Shown: piece after piece, positions 36,301 through 49,669 of the stretch
How the letters are laid out: each line of letters opens with the position of its first letter
How positions within the stretch are numbered: the first letter of the stretch is position 1
DNA from: Nocardiopsis eucommiae
GTDB taxonomy: Bacteria > Actinomycetota > Actinomycetes > Streptosporangiales > Streptosporangiaceae
Length of the DNA: 64,000 nucleotides
Assembly (NCBI GenBank): GCA_018388625.1
Contig: CP074402.1
Location: forward strand, 4,588,001-4,652,000
Direction of reading: 5' to 3'
The notes under the pieces: generated by a model
The model's input: the letters and a program-made list of their open reading frames with translations, nothing else
Told to the model about the DNA's origin: nothing
Database searches by the model: none
Program-made: the position numbers and the translations under genes

Positions 36301-36406
36301 CCACGCGGTCACGAAGGAACGTGCCGCTCGTCTTGAATGCGATGGGTCCCGCGACGAACTCCGGCTCGGGCTGGCCGTTGGGCTCCGTACCCGATTCCGG
36401 AGTCAC
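33367..36406 (-). CDS. class A penicillin-binding protein (bifunctional), with long low-complexity ends, two frame breaks
   Basis: Polymerises glycan strands and cross-links peptides in the cell wall. Order: long disordered N-terminus, Ala/Gly repeats (35,520-35,640), one membrane helix (LRILLGFLAVTGLGLILACGV), transglycosylase GT51 with catalytic Glu in SAEDRGFW and GGSTVTQQMVRNYY, then transpeptidase with SAFKP (SxxK), SNN and KTGTT. The last 70 residues are Pro/Glu/Val repeats (PEVPEVPETPEVP). The frame changes near 36,175 (TCCCC; one C gives EESPSDASPG) and 36,125 (GCGGGGAGCG; one G gives SAGERDEDSAS). GTG 36406 is the only start between an upstream stop and the domain. About 1,013 residues. 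PASTA domains absent. Confidence 0.9.
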
Positions 36407-36908
36407 CCCGCGGATTGATCCTCACCACTGGTGGGTAGATCATCACCCTGGGGGTCGCAGGACTGGACAGCTCCTCAGCAGAGGTGTCGTTCGTCTCCGG
36501 CGTGTTCGAATCGGGACGCTGTCCGTCCGTCCCGTCATCGCCGTGTGTGCTCTTGCTCAGCTCCCCGCCCCCAAGGCAAATCACGTCCGGCACCGTGCCG
36601 TCCTGGTGTTTGACGCGCGAGTGCCCCTGATCGGTTCAGTTCGATTCAGGGCTGAAGCGGTATTTCGGGGAATATCACCATCATCGCTCCACCCTCGAAG
36701 CCACGATACCCGCACGTAACCGTGTCAAGGTCGAATCCGTAACCGCACGGTCACTTCTTACCGAAGGCTTACCCTCGTCAGGCGTGTCCATGTCCGGATG
36801 TTGGCTCACTCACTTTCCTCAACCAATATTGCCATACTCAGGAACAATCACGGAGCGTGCGCATTCGACTCCAAGGGCCTCCGTCACAAATGACGGGTCG
36901 GTCCCGCC
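36407..36908. other. intergenic region upstream of the PBP gene
   Basis: A 502-base spacer between the PBP start and the end of the methyltransferase, both on the minus strand. Base composition is less GC-rich from 36,680 to 36,870. An open frame of about 94 codons ends just upstream of the PBP but runs in a different frame and has no family match, so I do not call it. No strong hairpin was seen. Confidence 0.45.
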
Positions 36909-37540
36909 TCAGGAGACGCGCTCCAGGACCCGCATGGAGCCCACGACGCGCACCTCGCGGAACAGTCCGGAGTCCAGCGCCCGACAGTAGATGTTGTAGG
37001 GCGGCCGCCCCCGTCCTCGGGGTTCGGGAAGACGTCGTGGATCACCAGCGCCCCGCCCCTGGCCACGTGCGGCGACCAGCCCTCGTAGTCGTTCTGGGCG
37101 GCGGTCTCGCTGTGCCCGCCGTCGATGAAGAGCATGCCCAGCTCCGTCCCCCAGACCGCGGCGACGTCGACGGAGGCCCCGGTGATCGCGATGACCTCGT
37201 CGTCCAGGCCCGCCTTCGTGATCGTGTGCCGGAAGTGCGGAAGGGTGTCGAACTTCCCGGTGACCGGGTCGATCAGGGAGCTGTCGTGGTACTCCCAGCC
37301 CTCCTGGTGCTCCTCCGAGCCCCGGTGGTGGTCCACGGTGATGACCTTCGCCCCACCCACACGGGCGGCGGCACCAAGGAACACGGTGGACTTGCCGCAG
37401 TAGGTTCCGATCTCCACGACGGGGCCGCGATCCGCGTACTCCAGGGCGGTCTCGAAGAGAGCCATCCCCTCGTCAGTGGGCATGAAACCGGTCGCCGCCT
37501 CAGCGGCCGCCAGCAGGTCCTCGGGGATTGTCTTCGTCAT
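36909..37540 (-). CDS. class I SAM-dependent methyltransferase (Methyltransf_24 type), one frame break
   Basis: About 210 residues after repair. Motif I is VVEIGTYCGKSTVFLGAAA, then KVITVDHHRGSEEHQEG and GMLFIDGGHSETAAQNDYEGW, typical of small-molecule or sugar methyltransferases related to CmcI and TylF. GGALVIHDVF follows. The frame changes near 37,010 (coding strand GAGGACGGGGGCGGCC); one more G gives PEDGGRPPYNIYCRALDSGLFREVRVVG. ATG 37540 is preceded by GGGAGGA. Lies upstream of the PBP and near the glycosyltransferase cassette on the opposite strand; a shared pathway is possible but not shown. Confidence 0.83.
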
Positions 37541-37633
37541 ACGGAAATCCTCCCATCGCGGGAAGTCGCACCGGCCAGCACCCCGGCGGAATGGACGCCG
37601 AACAACCAATTCACAAACGCACAAACCCAGGCA

Positions 37634-37690
37634 ACAAAAAAGAGGGAAGAGGAAGAACCCACCAAGTGGACCCTTCCCCTTCCCTCTTCA
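37634..37690 (-). terminator. Rho-independent terminator of the rrn operon
   Basis: A long imperfect hairpin (AGAGGGAAGaGGAAGaaCCC with its near-complement) followed on the minus strand by a T run, just downstream of the 5S gene. This is one of few U-tract terminators in the window. Confidence 0.8.
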
Positions 37691-37697
37691 AGAAAAA

Positions 37698-37814
37698 CCG
37701 TGGCGGCGACCTACTCTCCCACCCCATCACAGGGCAGTACCATCAGCGCAAGGAGACTTAACGACCGGGTTCGGAATGAGACCGGGTGTGACCCTCCTGC
37801 CAAAACCACCACGG
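37698..37814 (-). rRNA. rrf: 5S ribosomal RNA
   Basis: About 117 bases. The minus strand reads GTGGTTTTGGCAGGAGGG near the 5' end and ends with GTAGGTCGCCGCCAC; the ends pair as CCGTGGTGGT with GCCGCCACGG. Internal conserved bases (CCGAACCCGG, TTAAGTCTCC) match bacterial 5S. Boundaries are good to a few bases. Last gene of the operon. Confidence 0.93.
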
Positions 37815-37906
37815 AAACCAACACCACACAAGCTCAACCCCGAAAGGGAACCAGCACGGCAAGAAATCCGTGAAAAAGTGTGCGCGAACATCCAATTATC
37901 TGCAGC

Positions 37907-42835
<4,929 letters not shown>

Positions 42836-42954
42836 AAACAACCCGTCCCGGCGACCTCGCGGTCAGCCTGGGGCGAGTAAACCTAGAAGAAATCCTGACC
42901 AACCAACTCGCGTTGGTTAATCAAAGGAACCCTACGCACCGAAGTGCGTCGGGG

Positions 42955-43012
42955 CCAAAACAAACATGGCTTAAAGAAAATCAAACACGCGCTGTTGAGT
43001 TCTCAAGAAACA
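42955..43012 (-). promoter_or_regulatory. rrn leader antitermination/processing element
   Basis: On the minus strand TTCTTGAGAACTCAACAGCG is followed by GTGTTTGATTTTCTTTAAGC. This conserved actinobacterial leader precedes 16S genes and combines a boxA-like antitermination signal with an RNase III-type processing stem. It lies about 130 bases upstream of 16S. Confidence 0.7.
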
Positions 43013-43099
43013 ATCGCTCTTCCCGTACAAGCGCCAGAGTCCGAGACTCTGTCTGCTCTTCCGGAGAAGGCCTCTGCGTTTCCGCTTTGTTGTGTCTTT

Positions 43100-43128
43100 A
43101 CTTTATCAGGTGTTCCGCGCCCCGCCAA
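43100..43128 (-). promoter_or_regulatory. rrn promoter nearest the 16S gene
   Basis: On the minus strand TTGGCG, 17 bases, then TAAAGT. Consensus-like spacing for a vegetative sigma factor; TAAAGT is a common actinobacterial rrn -10. Confidence 0.65.
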
Positions 43129-43221
43129 ATCGGCGTTTTCGCTTTCAAACCTGATCCGGAGAAAGAATTCCCGGTGCTTCTTCCGCTTCACGTTTCCGCT
43201 GGGCTTCGAAGCAACTCCCCG

Positions 43222-43250
43222 AGCCTACATGCCCCGAGCGACTGCTCGAA
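43222..43250 (-). promoter_or_regulatory. rrn promoter, middle
   Basis: On the minus strand TTCGAG, 17 bases, then TAGGCT. The -35 is weaker than that of the flanking elements. Confidence 0.5.
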
Positions 43251-43340
43251 CCACTCTGTTTCGGGAGGACGTCGTGATCGCGACCCGGTGCCGAGCCGAA
43301 ACCGTGAAGGTTCCGCTCGCCGTCCCGCAGCGACTCGCTG

Positions 43341-43369
43341 AGTCTAGGTAACTGCTCCGGAGACGTCAA
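43341..43369 (-). promoter_or_regulatory. rrn promoter, most distal
   Basis: On the minus strand TTGACG, 17 bases, then TAGACT. This is the strongest match to a vegetative promoter in the window. Confidence 0.65.
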
Positions 43370-43679
43370 ATCCGCCCGGACTAGGGGAACCCCGGTCTGC
43401 CCGGACCTTCCGCGTGGACCCGAAAGTCCCCGTGATCCAGGGTCCTTCGCCGGTCCGCGGAGCGACGCCCCTTCGGCTCGGCCCCCACGGACGGAGACCG
43501 GCGCTTGGCGTGGCTTGCTTGTCAGACACCAACCGTCATGCCCAACCCGGAGTCCGGTCAAACACCGGTCAGGGATTCGTTTCCCCGCCATGGCCCGGAC
43601 CGGCTGAGGGCGGGTGCGGGACCCTCCGGATCCCGCACCCGCCCTCACCCTCGCCGACGCGACCGGCCGGCCTTCGGGC

Positions 43680-44283
43680 TCAGACGATCTCGGCCAGTTC
43701 ACGGGCGAGCTGCCGGAAGGCGATCCCCCGGTGGCTGATCGCGTTCTTCTCCTCCGGCGACAGTTCCGCCGCGGTGCGGGTCTCCCCTCGGGAACGAAGA
43801 CCGGGTCGTAGCCGAACCCGTTGACCCCCGACGTTCTCCGACCAGACGTCCGCGCAGCACGCCCTCCGCCACGGCCTCGGTACCGTCCGGCATCACCAGG
43901 ACCGCCGCGCAGACGAACTCCGCTCCCCGACGGTCCGCCGGGGTGTCCGCGAGCTGGTCCAACACCAGGTCCAGGTTGGCCCTGTCCTGGTCCCCCTCAC
44001 CGAAGCGCCCGGCCCAGCGCGCGGACAGCACTCCGGGCATCCCCCGGAGTTCGTCCACGCTCAGGCCCGAGTCGTCCGCGACGGCGGGGAGACCCGTGTG
44101 CGCCGCGATCGCCCGTGCCTTGAGCAGAGCGTTGCCGATGAAGGAGGGTTCGGTCTCGGGGACCTCGGGTGCGTCCGGGAACGCGTCCAGGGCCAGGACC
44201 TCCGCCGCCACCCCGGCCTCCGCCAGGATGGCGCGCATCTCCGGCACCTTCTTCGCGTTGCGCGTCGCCAGGACGAGCTTCAC
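43680..44283 (-). CDS. rdgB: dITP/XTP pyrophosphatase (non-canonical purine NTPase), two frame breaks
   Basis: Removes ITP, dITP and XTP from the nucleotide pool. Family motifs: LVLATRNAKKVPEM at the N-terminus, EPSFIGNALLKARAIAAHTGLPAVADDSGLSVD and GVLSARWAG. The frame changes near 43,820 and 43,786: adding one G each gives RRGVNGFGYDPVFVPEG and PEGETRTAAELSPEEK, the two expected family segments, and the C-terminus NAISHRGIAFRQLARELAEIV. About 201 residues after repair. It follows rph by 84 bases, the classic rph-rdgB pairing. Confidence 0.92.
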
Positions 44284-44367
44284 CGTGCCTCCTCCGCTCT
44301 CACCGTTGCACTTCCCGGGGAGCTCCCCGGGGAGCGGTACCGGTTCGGTCCGGTCCGCTCACGACAG

Positions 44368-45093
44368 TCACTCCGACAGCGCCTTCTTCTGGATGGCGGT
44401 CAGCTCCTCGCACCCGCCGGAGGCGAGGTCGAGGAGCTTGTTCAGCAGTTCGCGGTCGAAGGCGGCTCCCTGGCCCTCGGCGGTGCCCTGCACCTCCACG
44501 AACTTCCCGTCACCGGTGAGCACGACGTTCATGTCGGTGTCGGCGACCGAGTCCTCCAGGTAGTTCAGGTCCAGCCGGGGCTGCCCCTGCACCACACCGA
44601 CGCTGACAGCGGCCACCGAGCCGGTCAGCGGGTTGTTCTTGAGCTTGCGCCGCTTGCGCAGGTGCTTCATCGCGTCGGCCAGGGCCACGTAGGCGCCGGT
44701 CACCGCGGCGGTGCGGGTGCCGCCGTCGGCCTGGAGCACGTCGCAGTCCAGGGTGATGGTGTGTTCGCCCATCGCCTTGAAGTCGACGACGGCGCGCAGG
44801 GAGCGGCCGATGAGGCGGGAGATCTCGTGGGTGCGCCCGCCGATCTTGCCGCGCACCGACTCACGGGCGCCTCGGGTGTCCGTGGAGCGCGGGAGCATCG
44901 CGTACTCGGCCGTGACCCAGCCCTCGCCGGTACCCCGGCGCCAGCGGGGCACACCGTCCTCGACGGTGGCCGCGCAGAGCACGCGCGTGTCCCCGAACTC
45001 GATGAGGGCGGAGCCCTCCGCGTGGCGGAGCCAGTTGCGGTGGATGTTCACAGGGCGAAGTTGGGTCGGAACGCGTCCGTCAGGTCGAGCCAT
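44368..45093 (-). CDS. rph: ribonuclease PH
   Basis: Phosphorolytic 3'-5' exoribonuclease that trims tRNA 3' ends. 241 residues, start ATG 45093 (MARPDGRVPTQLRPVNI). Family features: EGSALIEFGDTRVLCAATVEDGVP, RGKIGGRTHEISRLIGRSLRAVVD and LDCDVLQADGGTRTAAVTGAYVAL with the phosphate-binding arginine, and DLNYLEDSVADTDMNVV. Leads the rph-rdgB unit. Confidence 0.95.
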   Translation of the reverse strand: MARPDGRVPTQLRPVNIHRNWLRHAEGSALIEFGDTRVLCAATVEDGVPRWRRGTGEGWVTAEYAMLPRSTDTRGARESVRGKIGGRTHEISRLIGRSLRAVVDFKAMGEHTITLDCDVLQADGGTRTAAVTGAYVALADAMKHLRKRRKLKNNPLTGSVAAVSVGVVQGQPRLDLNYLEDSVADTDMNVVLTGDGKFVEVQGTAEGQGAAFDRELLNKLLDLASGGCEELTAIQKKALSE

Positions 45094-45288
45094 GGACACG
45101 AGCGTATATCGGCACGGTGTTCCACGGTGTGGGGGCCGGGCGCTACCGGTCAGGTAGGACCCGCGCCACACGGGCCCCACCCGTCTCCCCTTTCACTGTC
45201 ACGGTCCCGCCCCAGGGGTGAACCGGCGTGTCCGTGACCCTCCGTGTTTCGGTCGGGTCCGAGTACCGGTCTCGCGGAACGGTCAGGC

Positions 45289-46040
45289 TCAGGCGCCGAC
45301 CTCGCGGACCTCGCCGCCCCGGGCCAGTTCGATGGGGCCCTCATACGTACCGCGCGCCTCGGCCAGCGTGACGTCGTCGTCGTTCCACGGCACCAGGTGG
45401 GTCAGCAGCAGCTTGCGCGCCCCGGCCCTGGTGGCGTGGTCGCCGGCCTCGCTGCCGGTGAGGTGCATGTCCTTCGGGTGTTCCACGTGGTCGTGGAAGG
45501 CGGCCTCGCAGAGGAACAGGTCGGTGTCGCGGGCGAGGTCGACCAGGGAGTCACAGGAACCGGTGTCGCCGGAGTAGACGAGGCTGACGCCGTCGTGTTC
45601 CAGGCGGATACCGAAGGCGTCGACGGGGTGGTTGACGCGGGCGACACGGGCGGTCATGGGACCGATCCGGAACTCACCCGGGGTGAGTTCGTGGAAGTCG
45701 AAGACCTCGGTCATACCGGGGTCGGGGTCCAGCCCGTAGATCTCCGCGAGGCGGTCCGCGACGCCCTCGGGCCCGTACACGGGGATCGGGGGCTTGGCGC
45801 CGCCGGGGAGTACATCCGGGCGACCCAGTAGGCACACATGTCCGCGCAGTGGTCCGTGTGCAGGTGGCTGAGGTAGACGGCGTCGACGGAGTACAGGTCG
45901 GCGTGGCGCTGGAGGGCGCCGAGGGCGCCGTTGCCCAGGTCGAGCAGGAGCCGGAAGCCGTCGGCCTCCACCAGGTAACAGGAGGCCGGACTGTCCGGCC
46001 CGGGGAAGCTCCCGGAGGACCCGATAATCGTGAGTCGCAC
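45289..46040 (-). CDS. MBL-fold metallo-hydrolase, possible cyclic nucleotide phosphodiesterase/RNase Z-like, one frame break
   Basis: About 250 residues after repair. MRLTIIGSSGSFPGPDSPASCYLVEADGFRLLLDLGNG is the start typical of the RNase Z / ElaC-like branch, and the metal motif is HLHTDHCADM. Additional ligands are in YSGDTGSCDSLVDLA and LTHLVPW. The frame changes near 45,808 (coding strand TACTCCCCGGCGG); one C gives YSPGGAKPPIPVYGPEG. Many actinobacterial proteins of this type follow cysM, as here; substrate is not certain. GTG start at 46040. Confidence 0.85.
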
Positions 46041-46410
46041 GTCGTCGTCGCCTTTTCGATCGGCCGCACTGCTTCCGTGGCCCCTTGGTGACGTGTGCGG
46101 GGAGAGCGGTGGGCGGCTGGTTCTGCGGATGTCCCGTTGTTACGGGTGTACCCCAATGGCCGCCTGGGTGGTACAAAATGTGGCCCGCATCTCAGGCGAC
46201 GTGCATCACGTGTGAATTTTTCACACCGATTGACCAGATATGACCGGTTCACCGTTCCCGAGTTCAGGACAGGAACCGACCTGTGGGGGAACGTACCGGA
46301 GGCCGGTTCCCCGTGGGAAACCGGCCTCCGTGACACTGCGGCGGTCCCGGGACGGGCACCGGACGCGTCCACCCCGGACACCGCCCGGTCCGCGCCGTCC
46401 CGGCCCCCGG
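46041..46410. other. spacer between cysM and the MBL gene, with a terminator-like hairpin
   Basis: A 370-base spacer. At 46,297-46,330 CGGAGGCCGGTT pairs perfectly with AACCGGCCTCCG around a 10-base loop, positioned to end cysM transcription. At about 46,213-46,232 GTGTGA and TCACAC flank an AT-rich loop. Otherwise nothing notable. Confidence 0.55.
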
Positions 46411-47357
46411 TCAGGCCCAGAGCTGGCCCTCCAGGCGCTCCTCCGCCTCCTCGACGGTGCCCTCGTAGGCGCCGGTGGAGAGGTACTTCCACCCGGCGTC
46501 CGCGATGACGAACGCGATGTCGGCGCTCTCCCCGCCTGTTCGGCCTTGCGGGCCATGCCCAGGGCCGCGTGGAGGGCTCCGCCCGTGGAGATGCCCGCGA
46601 AGATCCCCTCCTTGTGCAGGAGGTCGCGGGTCCGACGGAGCGCCGCGTCCGAGGGGACGGAGAAACGGGTGGTGAGCACGGACTCGTCGTAGAGCTCCGG
46701 AACGAAACCCTCGTCGAGGTTGCGCAGCCCGTAGACCAGCTCCCCGTACCTCGGCTCGGCGGCCACGATCCGCACGTCCGGCTTGTGTTCGCGCAGGTAC
46801 CTACCGACCCCCATGAGGGTTCCGGTGGTACCGAGCCCCGCCACGAAGTGCGTGATCTCCGGCAGGTCGGCCAGCAGCTCGGGCCCGGTCGTCTCGTAGT
46901 GGGCCCGCGCGTTGGCCTGGTTGCCGTACTGGTAGAGCATCACCCAGTCGGGGTTCTCCTCGGCCATCCTCCTGGCGACCCGGACGGCCTCGTTCGAACC
47001 GCCCGCGGCGTCGGAGTAGTGGACCTCGGCGCCCCACATGGCCAGCAGCGTCTTGCGTTCGTGCGAGGTGTTCTCCGGCATGACGCAGACCATGCGGTAG
47101 CCGCGCAGCTTGGCGACCATGGCCAGCGAGATCCCGGTGTTCCCCGACGTCGGCTCCAGGATGGTGCATCCCGGGGAGAGCAGCCCGTCCTTCTCGGCCT
47201 GCTCGATCATGAAGAACGCGGCGCGGTCCTTGATCGAGCCGGTGGGGTTGCGATCCTCCAGCTTCGCCCACAGCCGGACCTCCGGCGAGGGCGAGAGCCG
47301 AGGCAGGCCGACCAGCGGCGTGCCTCCGAGGGAGTCGAGCAGGGAGTCGTAGCGCAT
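46411..47357 (-). CDS. cysM: cysteine synthase CysM (O-phosphoserine/CysO-thiocarboxylate type), one frame break
   Basis: PLP enzyme that makes CysO-bound cysteine from O-phosphoserine and the CysO thiocarboxylate. Motifs: PTGSIKDRAAFFMIEQA with the PLP lysine, EPTSGNTGISLAMVAKLRGY, and phosphate-binding GTTGTLMGVGRYL. The frame changes near 46,535 (coding strand CAGGCGGGGAGAG); one G gives AEQAGESADIAFVIADAGWKYLSTGAYEGTVEEAEERL. About 316 residues after repair. It lies 7 bases after cysO, with GAGGAAG as ribosome binding site before the ATG; co-transcribed with cysO and mec. Confidence 0.93.
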
Positions 47358-47364
47358 TACTTCC

Positions 47365-47643
47365 TCAGCGAGAGCCGCCCGCGACGGCGGGCAGGACGGT
47401 CACGTTGTCGCCGTCGGAGAGCTTGGCCTCCAGACCGCCGACGAAGCGGACGTCCTCGTCGTTCAGGTAGACGTTGATGAACCGGCGCAGCTTGCCGCCG
47501 TCCACCAGGCGCTCCGCGATGCCGGGGTACTGCTGGTCCAGGTCGGTGACCAGGTCACTGAGGGTGTCGCCGGACCCCTTGACGACCTTCTCGTCGTTGG
47601 TCAGGTTGCGCAGGATGGTGGGGATGCGGACCTCGATGGCCAT
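47365..47643 (-). CDS. cysO: CysO, ubiquitin-like sulfur carrier protein (MoaD/ThiS family) with extended C-terminus
   Basis: 92 residues of the MoaD/ThiS fold: AIEVRIPTILRNLTNDEKVV, LRRFINVYLNDEDVRFVGGL and a C-terminal VTVLPAVAGG. In M. tuberculosis CysO the two glycines end the protein and become a thiocarboxylate. Here the coding sequence continues Ser-Arg after GG before TGA. ATG at 47643 (MAIEVR). It sits between mec and cysM in one operon. If the reading is correct, the tail must be cut before the carrier can be charged. Confidence 0.93.
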   Translation of the reverse strand: MAIEVRIPTILRNLTNDEKVVKGSGDTLSDLVTDLDQQYPGIAERLVDGGKLRRFINVYLNDEDVRFVGGLEAKLSDGDNVTVLPAVAGGSR

Positions 47644-47743
47644 GAAGGTGACTCCGTAAACGGTCGTTGTTGTGCGTTCAGGTCCAACAGGCGGCCCGCC
47701 GGTGGCATTCCGTGGGCCGTCGGGGCGTCCGGTGGACGCGTAC

Positions 47744-48175
47744 CTACCGGTCCGCGCCGGAGCCGCCGCCGTCGACGATCTCGACGGGCTCCTCGGTGAC
47801 CTCACCGTCGATGATCCGGAAGGAACGGAACTCGGCGGTGTCCGGCTCGCGGGTGGACACGAGGACGTAGTGGGCCTGGGGCCACTGCGCGTACGTGATG
47901 TCGGTGCGCGAGGGGTAGGCCTCGGTCGCGGTGTGGGAGTGGTAGATCACGACGAACTCCTCGTCGCGGTCCCACAGTTCGTCGTAGACCTTCTTGTACT
48001 CGGTCGAGTCGAACTCGTAGAACGTCGGGGAGCGTGCCGCGTTCAGCATCTCGATGATCCGCTCCGGGCGGTCGGAGCCCTCGGGCCCCGCGACGACACC
48101 GCACGCCTCGTCGGGGTGGTCGCGTCGCGCGTGGGCGACGATCTGGTCGTGGATGGAGCGGTCGATCCTCAGCAT
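47744..48175 (-). CDS. mec: Mec+, JAMM-type CysO-cysteine peptidase
   Basis: 143 residues. The JAMM zinc motif is complete: HSHTATEAYPSRTD (HxHxxxxxxPSxxD) with the upstream glutamate in HPDEACGVV. In M. tuberculosis Mec+ releases free cysteine from the CysO-cysteine adduct. It is the first gene of the mec-cysO-cysM unit on the minus strand. It is also the obvious candidate for removing the Ser-Arg tail of CysO. Confidence 0.92.
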   Translation of the reverse strand: MLRIDRSIHDQIVAHARRDHPDEACGVVAGPEGSDRPERIIEMLNAARSPTFYEFDSTEYKKVYDELWDRDEEFVVIYHSHTATEAYPSRTDITYAQWPQAHYVLVSTREPDTAEFRSFRIIDGEVTEEPVEIVDGGGSGADR

Positions 48176-48185
48176 GGCTCCAGGG

Positions 48186-48220
48186 TACCCACATCCGCTT
48201 CTCTACCAACCAAGTGGGTA
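48186..48220. repeat. inverted repeat upstream of mec and pncB
   Basis: TACCCAC and GTGGGTA flank a 21-base loop in the divergent promoter region of mec and pncB. Possibly a binding site; the long loop makes a hairpin less likely. Confidence 0.35.
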
Positions 48221-48308
48221 TTAATGGGTGCGAGGTCACCCCGCGCACCGCCCCGACGCAGGTGGGGCGCGCGTACCCGCCCAGACCGGAACACGTAGGC
48301 TCGCCCCT

Positions 48309-49610
48309 ATGAGCGAGGACAGCAGCAGCGCGCTGCTCACCGACCACTACGAACTGACGATGCTCCAGGGAGCCCTGCACAGCGGGGCCGCCGCACGCCG
48401 GTCGGTGTTCGAGATGTTCGGCCGACGCCTGCCGGAGGGCCGACGCTACGGCGTCGTGGCGGGGACCGGCCGGTTCCTGGACCTGCTGGAGCGCTTCCGC
48501 TTCGGGCGGGAGGAACTGGACTTCCTGTCCGACCACGGCGTCGTGGACGAGACCACACTGAACTGGCTCTCGGAGTACCGCTTCTCCGGGGACGTGTGGG
48601 GATACGGCGAGGGCGAGGCCTACTTCCCGGGGTCACCGATCCTGGTCGTGGAGGGCACGTTCGCCGAGGCCGTGATCCTGGAGACCCTCGCGCTGTCCGT
48701 GTACAACCACGACAGCGCCATCGCCTCCGCGGCCACCCGGATGCGCGTGGCCGCCGGAGACCGGCCCCTGATCGAGATGGGTTCCCGGCGCACCCACGAG
48801 CGCTCGGCCGTCGCCGCGGCCCGCGCCGCCTACGTCGCCGGGTTCTCGACCTCCTCCAACCTGGAGGCGGGACGCAGCTTCGGGGTGCCGACCGGCGGCA
48901 CGGCGGCGCACGCGTTCACCCTGCTGCACGACAGCGAACGGCACGCCTTCAGGGCCCAGCTGGAGTCCATGGGTACCGGGACCACACTCCTCGTCGACAC
49001 CTACGACGTCGAACGCGCGGTCCGGCACGCGGTGGACCTGGCCGGGCCCGAACTCGGCGCCATCCGGATCGACTCCGGGGACCTGGGCACGACCGCCTCC
49101 CGGGTCCGCAGGCAGCTGGACGACCTCGGCGCGACCGGGACCCGCATCGTGGTCACCGGAGACCTGGACGAGCACTCGATCCAGGCGCTGGCGGTGGCCC
49201 CGGTGGACGGCTACGGAGTGGGTACGTCCCTGGTGACGGGGTCGGGCGCGCCGACCGTGTCCCTGGTGTACAAGCTGGTGGCGCGGGCGCGCGGCCTGGA
49301 GCCGGACGCTCCACTGGAGCCGGTCGCCAAGCGCTCCGTCGGCAAGCCGAGCCGGGGCGGCCGCAAGTGGGCGGTCCGGCGGCTGGACGACAAGGGGATC
49401 GCCGTGGCCGAGGAGGTGTACCCGCACGAGCCGTCCGACCAGGTCGGCACCCGTCCGCTGCTGCGTCCGCTGGTCGCCGGCGGCGAGGTCGTGGGTCACG
49501 AGAGCGTGCACGACGCGCGGGAACGCCACCGCGCGACGGTGGCCGAGCTCCCCGAGCAGGCGTTGAGGATGTCCCGGGGGGACGTCGCTCTGGCGACCGT
49601 CTTCCACTGA
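48309..49610 (+). CDS. pncB: nicotinate phosphoribosyltransferase
   Basis: First committed step of NAD salvage from nicotinate: nicotinate + PRPP + ATP to nicotinate mononucleotide. About 433 residues. Family segments: LLTDHYELTMLQGAL, VFEMFGRRLPEGR, GSRRTHERSAVAAARAAYVAGF with the phospho-accepting histidine in RTHE, ATSxxEAG-like SNLEAGRSFGVPTGGTAAHAF, and IRIDSGDLG. ATG 48309. pncA follows at a gap of about 60 bases. Confidence 0.93.
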   Translation: MSEDSSSALLTDHYELTMLQGALHSGAAARRSVFEMFGRRLPEGRRYGVVAGTGRFLDLLERFRFGREELDFLSDHGVVDETTLNWLSEYRFSGDVWGYGEGEAYFPGSPILVVEGTFAEAVILETLALSVYNHDSAIASAATRMRVAAGDRPLIEMGSRRTHERSAVAAARAAYVAGFSTSSNLEAGRSFGVPTGGTAAHAFTLLHDSERHAFRAQLESMGTGTTLLVDTYDVERAVRHAVDLAGPELGAIRIDSGDLGTTASRVRRQLDDLGATGTRIVVTGDLDEHSIQALAVAPVDGYGVGTSLVTGSGAPTVSLVYKLVARARGLEPDAPLEPVAKRSVGKPSRGGRKWAVRRLDDKGIAVAEEVYPHEPSDQVGTRPLLRPLVAGGEVVGHESVHDARERHRATVAELPEQALRMSRGDVALATVFH

Positions 49611-49669
49611 TCCGGGCCACCCCGCCGATCCCCACCGGTTTCTCGACGACAAGGAAGTGAGGTGCCGAC

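Larger units (their letters stand above)
42836..43679 (-). other. rrn promoter and leader region
   Basis: An 844-base region between the 16S gene and the end of rdgB. It contains a conserved leader near 42,966-43,012 and three promoter-like elements (listed separately). Open frames in it have poor composition and no family match. Confidence 0.7.

Noticed and set aside
36309..36593. Possible small gene or PBP N-terminal extension upstream of the PBP
   Set aside because: Wrong frame relative to the PBP, weak codon bias and no family match; the GTG at 36406 is a better start.
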